Positions 54,852-62,521 of a stretch of DNA of 64,000 nt are shown piece after piece (the stretch's first letter is position 1; the number at the start of each line of letters is the position of its first letter). The stretch lies in NCBI GenBank assembly GCA_964371655.1, contig CAYJOD010000010.1, positions 70,746 to 134,745 on the forward strand, written 5' to 3'. The notes under the pieces were generated by a model, which saw only the letters and a list, made by a program, of their open reading frames with translations, was not told the DNA's origin and made no database searches. Made by a program: the position numbers and the translations under genes. The DNA comes from CAZGSN01 sp964371655 (GTDB taxonomy: Bacteria; Desulfobacterota; Binatia; HRBIN30).

Positions 54852-54880
54852 CTTATACGATCTCTTCGAAAACCTATCAA
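54852..54880 (-). promoter_or_regulatory. Predicted sigma-70 promoter of the wza operon
   Basis: On the minus strand TTGATA (54875-54880) is followed by a 17 bp spacer and TATAAG (54852-54857); each hexamer matches five of six consensus bases. The predicted transcript would start near 54845 and the GTG of the Wza-like gene is at 54799, so the untranslated leader would be about 46 bases. Confidence 0.65.
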
Positions 54881-55339
54881 TGCCTTGAGCATAGAGCTTT
54901 CTGGCGCCCCCAAGCGTACAATTCGTGCAGCCCCTTCGATGCATACCCCGACCGGGACCAGTCCGCCAGATGAGTCAATGTCGCTCCGCGCGCTTCACCC
55001 ACCACGCTCGTACAGAGAAGGGCTCCTCGTGGAGCATCGCTAGTCGAAGCACGAGACCCGCCGCCAGCAGCGTAATCCGACATCTTCTTGCGCCCACTCA
55101 ACGTCTCCACCCTGCTCACCCCAGGCCTTCCAATGTTGCCGAACACGTATCAAATCCAGCTCTGAATCAATTAGCAATGCGCGATCCGTCGATGCTCTCG
55201 CATCGAACCCAACCCTTCCGCGCAGAGATTTATACTGAGACCGAGAATTCTTCCATCAAATTCTTTCGGCTAGATCAGTCTCCCTCGGATTGGAATACCT
55301 GCCATGACCCTACGCGGTCGCGCCAGATCATCTCTAGGG

Positions 55340-55370
55340 AAAGGTCCTGGCCCCACGGCCAGGAGCCTTT
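55340..55370. terminator. Candidate terminator hairpin downstream of the RfaH-like gene
   Basis: An 8 bp perfect stem TCCTGGCC / GGCCAGGA with a 4-base loop (55345-55364) is extended by AAAGG / CCTTT with a one-base bulge. It begins about 100 bp after the RfaH-like stop on the minus strand. The trailing run on that strand is CCTTTCCC, not a T-tract, so it is a weak or factor-assisted terminator at best. Confidence 0.4.
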
Positions 55371-55472
55371 GCCACAAACGCAGACATAGCTCCGCCCATA
55401 ACGCTTGCTCATCTTCGTCAACGGCAAGCGTCCGATGAGCGGCCCCTGGGACCGCTTCTCGCGTCGCGGCGA

Positions 55473-55985
55473 TCAGGCCGAGATGCGCTCTACGAGTTGC
55501 TGCGGCAGTTCTACCCGCGTCTGCCGCTTCAACAATTCCATCAACACCCGGACCCGACCACGTGGCGATCCCGGATGCTCAATGACTCCAATCAAACCCG
55601 CCAGCGGCCCGTATCGAACCCGGACCGTGTCACCCGCACGGAACACCGGAACGACGCTCAGAATTCCTGCGGGACCAACCCGCTTCTGGAGAAATTCGAC
55701 GACGGCGTCACTAACCGGAGCGGGAGAGGCGCCGAAGCTGATGAAACGCTTGACCCCAGGGGTCCAAGTGACGTCGAAGTACTGCCCTTCCAAATCAATG
55801 CGCACGAACAAGTAGTTCGGAAACAACGCCGACACGGCTGGCTTCCGCGTCGAACGGACCGGCTCCACGATCCGCGGAAGGAAGGTTTCGACCCCGCGGC
55901 GAGCCAACTGCTCCTGCGCAAATGTCTCGCGTCGCAATTTCGTGCTGACAACGAACCACTGCGCCCTGACGTCTTCCATCACCAT
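55473..55985 (-). CDS. RfaH/NusG-like transcription antiterminator
   Basis: A 170 aa NusG-family paralogue. The N-terminal NGN domain starts AQWFVVSTKLRRETFAQEQLARRGVETFLP, with LFPNYLFVRIDLE. The C-terminal KOW segment is FRAGDTVRVRYGPLAGLIGVIEHPG (~115-140). Specialised NusG paralogues at the head of polysaccharide clusters (RfaH, UpxY-type) let RNA polymerase read through long, poorly translated operons. Here it lies 5 bp after the ExeA-like ATPase gene and upstream of an operon of up to 19 kb. The ATG at 55985 has GGAG eight bases upstream; ATG at 55979 is the alternative. Confidence 0.9.
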   Translation of the reverse strand: MVMEDVRAQWFVVSTKLRRETFAQEQLARRGVETFLPRIVEPVRSTRKPAVSALFPNYLFVRIDLEGQYFDVTWTPGVKRFISFGASPAPVSDAVVEFLQKRVGPAGILSVVPVFRAGDTVRVRYGPLAGLIGVIEHPGSPRGRVRVLMELLKRQTRVELPQQLVERISA

Positions 55986-55990
55986 CCCCG

Positions 55991-58192
55991 CTACTCCGCC
56001 AACCTCGCCAGCCCGGTCTCTTCGCGAAACAGTTTCTGGATCTGTCTTCCAGCGGCGGCCACTTTGTCGCGACCTCCGTAGCCACCGACGACGACTCGAT
56101 AAAGCGGCTTTCCGTCACCGACCGAGACGTTCGCAACCCGGGCATCGAACCCGCGCGCGCGCAACGCCGCCTGCAACTGCTGGGCCTTGCGCGGTTGCGG
56201 GCTCGACACAACCAAGAGCGAGTACTTGCCGCTGCGCTCATTGAGAATCGGGTACCCCTCACCCAACTCTGGGAGGCGGATGGTCTGCCCCACCGAGATT
56301 GCGTCGATGTCCTTCACCTCTGGGTTTGCAAGCTTGACCAGATCGAGAACCGTGTAGCTCGCCTGGCCGTACTTACGCATCGCAATTCCCGACACCGAGT
56401 CACCGACTCGAACAACTTGGTTGGCGAAGGCGACACCGTCGAGTTCCTTGCCGTCATCCGAGCTCAGTTTGAGAGACGCCTCATCATCGACGACCGTCGA
56501 CCCGGTATCGCTCTGATCTTCAGTCGCGCCGCCAACGGGACGAGTGGAAGCAGTTCGAACCGGCTCGCTCTTCTTCGACGACCCGACGCTGGCGGCGGAC
56601 GGCGCATCGCCCGCCGCGATGCCCACCGGATCTTCGCGCGCCCCCGATCGCGGGGATCGAGATTCACCGGCGATGGGGTGCGGCTGGACCTCCGCGCTAC
56701 GAGCTTGACGCGGCGCCACCTCGGCGGCTTGCCGCGGCACCTCTTTGGCGCTGACGACGTTGGTACTGGACGTGGACGACCCTCGCTGCTCGGAGGCAAC
56801 CACCTTTGGCCGCGCTTGTGGTTCCGGAGCCGGGATCGTTACCAACGCCCCCGGCCCCAGCGGCTCCGGCGCGGCGGGAGCCTTGCGGCTAGGCGCATCC
56901 GTTGATGCTTGCGACCGTGCCGCGAGCGCCGGCGGTTCAATCGGCCGCGGCGGCTCGGGCGCAGCTTCCGCGGCGGCATGGTTTGGTACCGAGTCCTCCG
57001 GGTGAAGCGGCGGCACGGGGCGCGCCTGTGGCGCCGACGCGACCACGTGCGGCTCGGCAGCCACGGCGGGTACGCCCGACTCACCGGCACCATCCATCCG
57101 AGCGCCTCCGACGGCAGAAAGGTCGGCAGGCGGATCGATTCCCGCGCCGCGCGGATGGGATCCGGGACGAATCACCTCGTAAGCCGAGGGCGGGCCCTCC
57201 GCCGACGGTGGCGTCACCGGTCTCGTCAACATCGTCCGTCCCACCGAAAGCAGCCCAATAACCAGCGCCGCCACAAAGGCCGCGATCACTCCCAATCGCG
57301 CATTGCGGCGTGGCACCTTGGGCGCGCTCCGCGGCGCCGGCGCCGTGGCACTCGGGGCCGTCTCCCTCGCGTCTTCCGTCTTGGTTTCGAGCGACAGGAG
57401 GTCGGCGGCGGCTTCGCGGATGATGTCCTCGCCGATTCGCTTCTTGCCCAGCGCGTAGCCGATCACCAAGGCATTGTCGCAGACGACGTTGACCAAGCGC
57501 GGAATGCCGCGCGAGAAGTGATACACCTGGTCTTCGGCCTCGCGCGTGAACAGCTTGAGGTCGGGGCACTGTGCCGCCTGCAAACGGTACTCGATATACT
57601 CCGTGATCTCATCGCGGGAGAGGGGCAACAGGCGACAATTGATTCCAATACGTTGGCGCAACTGGCGCAGAACCGGATTACTGAGCTTCTGACCGAGCTC
57701 CGGTTGGCCCGAAAGCACGATCTGCAGAATCTTCTCTTTCGCGGTTTCGAGGTTGGACAACAGGCGCAGGTCTTCGAGGACCGTAAACTCGAGGTCTTGG
57801 GCCTCGTCGATCAACAACGCGACGTTGCCGGCGCCGCGCAACTCCTCGAGCAGAAAGGTATTGAGGCGCTGCAGCATGTAGAGCTTCTTGCCGTTGTGCA
57901 CCGGGAGGTCGAACTCGGCGAGGATGTACTCCAGGATTTCTTCAAAGGTGACGTTGGTGTTGAAGATGAAGACGGTCTTTGTTTTCGGATCGAGATCCTC
58001 GAGGAGACGCTTGAGCAGGGTGGTCTTCCCCGTGCCGGCCTCACCGATGAGCGTGATAAAACCCTTGCGCTGGCTGATCCCGTAGTTGAGGGAGGCGAGC
58101 GCTTCTCTATAGCGCGGGTTCAGATACAGGAACTTGGGGTCCGGCGTGACGTTGAACGGCCGTTCCGTGAGCTGGTAGAAATCACAGTACAT
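55991..58192 (-). CDS. ExeA-like AAA ATPase with transmembrane helix, LysM and SPOR-like domains
   Basis: A 733 aa multidomain protein. Residues 1-270 are the GspA/ExeA-type ATPase: MYCDFYQLTERPFNVTPDP, Walker A GEAGTGKTT (50-58), Walker B LLIDEAQDL. A membrane helix (LGVIAAFVAALVIGLLSV, ~303-320) is followed by a Pro/Ala-rich linker (~325-590). A LysM-like region (~605-650, DSVSGIAMRKYGQASY) and a SPOR-like repeat (~660-730, YSLLVVSSPQPRKAQQ) end it. Related ATPases go with XrtA/PEP-CTERM exopolysaccharide systems. LysM and SPOR bind peptidoglycan, so the protein may organise the envelope for polymer passage (inference). No exosortase gene was seen in this window. Confidence 0.9.
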   Translation of the reverse strand: MYCDFYQLTERPFNVTPDPKFLYLNPRYREALASLNYGISQRKGFITLIGEAGTGKTTLLKRLLEDLDPKTKTVFIFNTNVTFEEILEYILAEFDLPVHNGKKLYMLQRLNTFLLEELRGAGNVALLIDEAQDLEFTVLEDLRLLSNLETAKEKILQIVLSGQPELGQKLSNPVLRQLRQRIGINCRLLPLSRDEITEYIEYRLQAAQCPDLKLFTREAEDQVYHFSRGIPRLVNVVCDNALVIGYALGKKRIGEDIIREAAADLLSLETKTEDARETAPSATAPAPRSAPKVPRRNARLGVIAAFVAALVIGLLSVGRTMLTRPVTPPSAEGPPSAYEVIRPGSHPRGAGIDPPADLSAVGGARMDGAGESGVPAVAAEPHVVASAPQARPVPPLHPEDSVPNHAAAEAAPEPPRPIEPPALAARSQASTDAPSRKAPAAPEPLGPGALVTIPAPEPQARPKVVASEQRGSSTSSTNVVSAKEVPRQAAEVAPRQARSAEVQPHPIAGESRSPRSGAREDPVGIAAGDAPSAASVGSSKKSEPVRTASTRPVGGATEDQSDTGSTVVDDEASLKLSSDDGKELDGVAFANQVVRVGDSVSGIAMRKYGQASYTVLDLVKLANPEVKDIDAISVGQTIRLPELGEGYPILNERSGKYSLLVVSSPQPRKAQQLQAALRARGFDARVANVSVGDGKPLYRVVVGGYGGRDKVAAAGRQIQKLFREETGLARLAE

Positions 58193-58355
58193 CAGTAGCT
58201 ACCTCGCACCTTTGGGGAAAACGGGATTGCTACCATGCCAGCTGCGGTTCGAGGATACAAATCATTTCGTGAGCACATCTCACGGCTGGATAGATTGGCA
58301 CGTGGCCGCACGCGCCGGCGGAGCATCGAGCTCCTATATCTACACACGGCCGGGG

Positions 58356-59804
58356 TCACGACAGCACCCCTCCCGAACGCCGCAACCCGGCAGGGTTGAG
58401 ACCGTGCAGGCGGATCTTGCGATGCAAGGTCGCCTGATCGATCGCGGCATGACGTGCCGTCGGCGCGATGCTGCCGTGGTAGCGTTCCAGGAGTTTGGCG
58501 AGATACTCGGACTCGGCTTCGCGCAAAAAATCTCGTAACGGCACTTCGATGTTCGCGCCCGGACGACGGCTCTGGCCGCGGCCTCTCAACGCCGTCTCCG
58601 CCAACGCGAGGTCGACCTCCCGAATCGTGTCGCCGCGCGCCCGCAACACGGCCCGTTCCAGCACGTTTAGCAATTCCCGCACATTACCCGGCCAAGTGTA
58701 GCTCATGAGTTGGCTGAGGGCGCGCTCGTCGACGCCCGCAAGCCCCTTCTGCAGCGCCATCGCGCTGGTGCGGAGAAACTCCGCGACCAACAGGGGAATG
58801 TCGTCGATACGATCGCGCAAGGGCGGTAGATGCACGAGCACCACGTTGATGCGGTAGTAGAAGTCTTCGCGCATGACACCCGCGGCCACCGCTTGCGACA
58901 GATCGCGATTGGCGGCCGCCACCACACGCATGTCGACACTGATGCGCCGGTTGCTGCCGAGGCGTTCGATCGCCCGCTCTTCGAGCACGCGCAGCAGCTT
59001 GGTCTGCATGGCCAGCGGAATGCTCTCGACTTCGTCGAGAAAGAGCGTCCCGCCACTCGCATACTCAATCTTACCGACCCGATCGTGCGTCGCACCGGTG
59101 AACGCCCCGCGCTCGTACCCGAAGAGCTCGCTTTCCAGCAGCTGCTCCGGAACCGCGGCGCAATTGATCGCAACGAAATGTCCCGTCTTACGCTTGCCCT
59201 GATAGTGAATGGCCCGCGCCACGAGCTCTTTCCCTGTGCCCGATTCGCCGGTGATGACGACGGTCACGTCGCTTTGCGCCAAGGATTCGATGGTCGAGAA
59301 CACCTCGATCATCTTTGGGTCGCGGCTCACCATGTTCGCGAAGGTGTAACGGTCCGCGAGCTGCTGCCGGAGATACTCGATCTCGCCGAGCAGGCGTTGG
59401 CGCTCGATCACCTTCTGCGTCGCAATGAGGATATCATCCGGCTCGAAGGGCTTCGTAATGTAGTCGTAGGCGCCGTGGCGCATGGCCTCGACCGCACCTT
59501 TGATGCTGCCGTAGCCGGTGATCATGATCACGTCGACGTTCGGCCAACGTTCGCGGATCTCGCGAGTCAGCGAAATGCCGTCGCTCCCGGGGATCTTGAG
59601 ATCGACCACGGCGACCCCGAAATCGGCGCTGTCGAGCTTCGCGCGCGCGTCGTCGACGGCGGACGCGGATTCGACCTCGTACTGGTCTTTCGGATACAAC
59701 GCTTCCAACTGCCGACGAATCAGAGGGTCGTCGTCAACAATCAGAATTCGGGTCCGGGCGCCGCCGCTCGATGCTACGTTTGCAGCGGCAAGGTGACTTC
59801 CCAC
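58356..59804 (-). CDS. NtrC-type sigma-54-dependent response regulator
   Basis: A 482 aa regulator with receiver, AAA+ and Fis-type HTH domains. The receiver has RILIVDDDPLIR and the phospho-acceptor Asp in VVDLKIPGSDG. The AAA+ domain has GESGTGKE, GAFTGA (the sigma-54-contact loop, normal here), GGTLFLDEVESI, and a WPGNVREL segment. The HTH is at the C-terminus (IAPTARHAAIDQATLHRKI). The GTG at 59804 is preferred because GGGAGAGG lies just upstream; it overlaps the end of the kinase-like gene by 31 bp. A longer frame to 59933 is rejected. The 163 bp downstream towards 58192 has no gene. Confidence 0.9.
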   Translation of the reverse strand: MGSHLAAANVASSGGARTRILIVDDDPLIRRQLEALYPKDQYEVESASAVDDARAKLDSADFGVAVVDLKIPGSDGISLTREIRERWPNVDVIMITGYGSIKGAVEAMRHGAYDYITKPFEPDDILIATQKVIERQRLLGEIEYLRQQLADRYTFANMVSRDPKMIEVFSTIESLAQSDVTVVITGESGTGKELVARAIHYQGKRKTGHFVAINCAAVPEQLLESELFGYERGAFTGATHDRVGKIEYASGGTLFLDEVESIPLAMQTKLLRVLEERAIERLGSNRRISVDMRVVAAANRDLSQAVAAGVMREDFYYRINVVLVHLPPLRDRIDDIPLLVAEFLRTSAMALQKGLAGVDERALSQLMSYTWPGNVRELLNVLERAVLRARGDTIREVDLALAETALRGRGQSRRPGANIEVPLRDFLREAESEYLAKLLERYHGSIAPTARHAAIDQATLHRKIRLHGLNPAGLRRSGGVLS

Positions 59805-60526
59805 GTTACCTCTCCCGTAGAACCCGACGTCTCGCGCAGGGATCCGCCCTGGATCTCGATCAAGCGCTCGGCCACGGCCCATTGCATCTCGGCTTCCGAG
59901 GATCGGCCTTCCCGTCTCGACTCCGCCAGACAAACGAGCAGCACAAGCTCGCCGTCCGGGTTGCCCAGGTGAGCGATCCGCGCCGGCGTCCGACCGCGGC
60001 TCGCGGACCGCAACTGGCCGGCCATCAGCGCAAAGCTGCGGGACAGACCACCCGGATCGACCAGGAGCTTCATGCCGTCGTCCGGAGCTTCACTCAGCGC
60101 CGGCGTCACTCCCGCCGCATCGGCGATCTGCTGCGCCAAGCTCTGCACAACCTCACTGGCCGAAACCATCTGCAAGCGCAGCGGCGAGGGTGAAACGTAA
60201 TCCAGCAATAACTTTAGAAACTCCTCTAGGCGGGTAGTGCTGCTTTCCAGCTCCGCGGCAACTACCGCATCGCTTTCCCGTGTCCGGTTGGCGAGGTGAT
60301 ACATGCGTTGGAAGAGATTGCCGAGGACGTGGCCAACGTTGTCCACGACGGCCGTACGAACGAAGACCAGCTGCCCAACGTCGGAACTCGTCACCTTTGT
60401 ATCCGCCGACGCAGGCTGACGCAGCGCAGCTGACCCGAAAGCTGTCTTCACCCTGGCTAACCTCAATCCAACCTCGGACGCGCAATCCCTATCGCAACAG
60501 ACACCGAAATTCGTCTGCCGACCCAC
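59774..60526 (-). CDS. Degenerate histidine-kinase-like / phosphotransfer protein
   Basis: A 250 aa protein with a helical-hairpin region (~50-115, VDNVGHVLGNLFQRMY) that could be a DHp domain with an available His. A shrunken ATPase-like half (~125-250) follows. The N-box Asn of kinases is missing (the corresponding stretch is DPGGLSRSFALMAGQ), and no clear G1/G2 glycine boxes are seen. The C-terminal RLIEIQGGSLRETSGSTG and WEVTLPL are typical of kinase ends. Spo0B- and ChpT-type phosphotransferases look like this. It is read before and overlaps the response regulator at 58356, so it is probably its partner. The GTG start at 60526 is uncertain. Confidence 0.65.
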   Translation of the reverse strand: MGRQTNFGVCCDRDCASEVGLRLARVKTAFGSAALRQPASADTKVTSSDVGQLVFVRTAVVDNVGHVLGNLFQRMYHLANRTRESDAVVAAELESSTTRLEEFLKLLLDYVSPSPLRLQMVSASEVVQSLAQQIADAAGVTPALSEAPDDGMKLLVDPGGLSRSFALMAGQLRSASRGRTPARIAHLGNPDGELVLLVCLAESRREGRSSEAEMQWAVAERLIEIQGGSLRETSGSTGEVTWEVTLPLQT

Positions 60527-60672
60527 ATCTGCTTCCGCGCCAAAGAGGTAGGGACCATGGTTACCACGCCACGCTAAACTTTTTCAAGCCGTTTGCACCT
60601 CTCTTTTCTCGCAACGGCGGTCGCTTGCAGCCGCCGCAGCGACGCGCGCCGGAGTAAACGTTGGCTTGCGAA

Positions 60673-60702
60673 TTGACTTGGCCTGCAGATCCACTGTAGC
60701 TT
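60673..60702 (+). promoter_or_regulatory. Possible sigma-70-like promoter for the regulator gene
   Basis: TTGACT (60673-60678), 18 bp spacer, TAGCTT (60697-60702). The -35 box fits well, the -10 box poorly (3 of 6). It is about 75 bp before the GTG/ATG region of the gene at 60776 in the divergent 249 bp gap. No sigma-54 site was found there. Confidence 0.25.
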
Positions 60703-60775
60703 CCGCGCATTCGTTCGCTTGGCGCCATACCGACGGAGGTTGGCGAGGGGTGGCGAGGGGTAAGGAGCACGGGTC

Positions 60776-62521
60776 GTGGAGACGCCACGCATATATGTTG
60801 TCCATAGTTCGGATCGCGTCCGCGAGACCGTAACCATCCTGCTTGAGGGACGCTGGCAGATTGCGAGCGGCAGCCCTGACGCAGTCGTGCGTGAACCGGC
60901 TCTATGCGCGGATGCGGATCTCGTCATCGCTCAGGCAGATGCACCTCGTCAGGCAATTCGGAGCCTGCCCGCCAACCGTCGTATTCTGTGGCTGCTGGGC
61001 GCAACTGACAGTGTACCCACCGGGGTTAGCGCGCGAACCGCGTCCCTGCGCGCCGGGTTTGCCCCGGGTGACTTGATCGCCAAAGTCGAGGAGTTGCTCG
61101 CCGCGCCCCTGCCCGAAGGCGACGGGACGCAGCTGCTGATTGACTATCCCCTGGTCTCGGAAGCCGCCGCGCGTCTGATTCGCAGCGCCCAGAAGCTGGA
61201 TCTGCCGGTCCTGATCTGCGGGGAGCCGGGGTCCGGAAAGTCGCGCGTCGCACGGGCGATTCACTCGGCGCATCCGGAACGCGCATTCCGGGTTCTCGCT
61301 GGCGGGTCGCCGGCGGCGGCGGTCCTCGAAGAGATCGCGGCCAATCCAGTTGCGGAGACGACGCTGTGCGTTCGCGATTTGCTGTCCGTCAGCGCCGACG
61401 ACGTCGTGGCTTTGTGCGATCTGCTCGATCGCGGCGGGGTGTCGTCAGCGCGCGGCTGGCACAAGGTACGACTGATCTGCTTTGCGTCGATCCCTTACGA
61501 ACAGCTCGGCGCGCACGCGCGCATCGCAGGCGACCTCTTCTACCGCCTGGGCGCCCTGACGATCACGCTGCAACCCCTGCGCGAGCGTTCGGCCGATGTT
61601 CCAGCTCTGGCGGAAGTGGTCTCCGAACGCCTGGCCGCCGCCCTCGGACGCCCAGCCCTAGGCTTTTCGGCGGCCGCGATGACTCGCCTGCAACGCTACC
61701 TGTGGTTCGGAAATCTGGCGGAGCTCGAGACCGTCTTGGCTCGCAGCATCGCCCTGGCGCGCGACTCCGTGCTCGACACCCGCGATCTGCTGTTCGGCTA
61801 TGGACATGTCCCGATTGTCGATTTCGAACCCACGCCGCCCCGAGTCGTCGAGTCGGAAGCCAGTCGCGCCGCCGACCTCATCATCAACGAGCTTGCCCAC
61901 GAGCTCAAAAATCCACTGGTCGCCATCAAGACCGTCACCCAGCAACTCGATCACTTCACGCGTGACGAGGCCAGCCGCCAGCACGCCGCCAAGCTCGCCG
62001 GCGACGCCGTCGACCGCATGGACCAAACCATCGACAACCTCGTCCGCTTTTCTCAGTTCGGCGCACCGAGCTGCTCCGACGTGTCCCTCAACGCCTTGCT
62101 CAGCCCGGCTCTGGCCGCCGTCAAGAGCGCCACCAGCGAGCGCCGCATCGACTTCGACTTCCGTGCTACAGCACCTCAACTGGTACACGTCGACGCTGCC
62201 CAGATAGAATACGCGCTCGAAAACCTGCTGCGCGCCATCGTGCGCGATGTCGACGATGGACGCACGATCTCGATTCGCAGCTCCGGCAACGACGGCACGA
62301 TCGAAATCGAATTTCAAAAAGGCGGTCTCAAGATCAGTGAGCGTCTTGCCTCGATGCTGGGTCACTCGGGCAATGGTCATGCCGCCGCCGAACCTCTCGG
62401 GTTCGTCTTCGCCAAGAGCCTGGTCGAACGCAACGCCGGGCAAATCGCAACCTCGTCCTCGGGGGCGTCGCGCGTCGTCACCGTCCACCTTCCCCTCGAA
62501 AGGAACAACTCCTGCCGATGA
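60776..62521 (+). CDS. Histidine kinase fused to a degenerate NtrC-type AAA+ domain
   Basis: A 581 aa protein with an unusual order. Residues ~1-110 look like a worn receiver domain. About 140-330 is an NtrC-type AAA+ domain: Walker A GEPGSGKSR is intact, and LFYRLGALTITLQPLRERSADVPALAE and FGNLAELETVL are recognisable, but GAFTGA and the sensor block are lost. About 365-440 is a HisKA domain with the H-box AHELKNP. The remainder is a HATPase-like domain with a plausible N-box (QIEYALENLLRAIV) and weakened glycine boxes. It overlaps the start of the next regulator through ATGA, so they form a pair. The start follows GGTAAGGAG. Confidence 0.82.
   Translation: METPRIYVVHSSDRVRETVTILLEGRWQIASGSPDAVVREPALCADADLVIAQADAPRQAIRSLPANRRILWLLGATDSVPTGVSARTASLRAGFAPGDLIAKVEELLAAPLPEGDGTQLLIDYPLVSEAAARLIRSAQKLDLPVLICGEPGSGKSRVARAIHSAHPERAFRVLAGGSPAAAVLEEIAANPVAETTLCVRDLLSVSADDVVALCDLLDRGGVSSARGWHKVRLICFASIPYEQLGAHARIAGDLFYRLGALTITLQPLRERSADVPALAEVVSERLAAALGRPALGFSAAAMTRLQRYLWFGNLAELETVLARSIALARDSVLDTRDLLFGYGHVPIVDFEPTPPRVVESEASRAADLIINELAHELKNPLVAIKTVTQQLDHFTRDEASRQHAAKLAGDAVDRMDQTIDNLVRFSQFGAPSCSDVSLNALLSPALAAVKSATSERRIDFDFRATAPQLVHVDAAQIEYALENLLRAIVRDVDDGRTISIRSSGNDGTIEIEFQKGGLKISERLASMLGHSGNGHAAAEPLGFVFAKSLVERNAGQIATSSSGASRVVTVHLPLERNNSCR

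Larger units (their letters stand above)
54800..55472. other. Gene-free leader/intergenic region of 673 bp
   Basis: No gene is seen on either strand that is better supported than chance; a plus-strand frame at 54925-55389 has no neighbours or motifs. The region lies between the stop of the RfaH-like gene and the start of the Wza-like gene. It contains a sigma-70-type promoter near the wza end (54852-54880) and a strong hairpin at 55340-55370. No good sigma-54 (GG-N10-GC) site was found. No E. coli-like ops element (GGCGGTAGC) was found. None of the palindromic repeats of the 1-35 kb half occur here. Confidence 0.7.

Noticed and set aside
54925..55389. 154-codon plus-strand frame in the leader before wza
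   Set aside because: No ribosome site, no recognisable motif, and it runs through the hairpin at 55340-55370; no neighbours support it.
54800..55472. Sigma-54 promoter for the export operon
   Set aside because: Looked for GG-N10-GC with TGGCA-like context on the minus strand because two NtrC-type regulators are nearby; no convincing match was found.
58193..58355. Sigma-54-like sequence TGGCATGGTAGCAAT upstream of the ExeA-like gene
   Set aside because: Spacing between the GG and GC is 7 instead of 10 bases.
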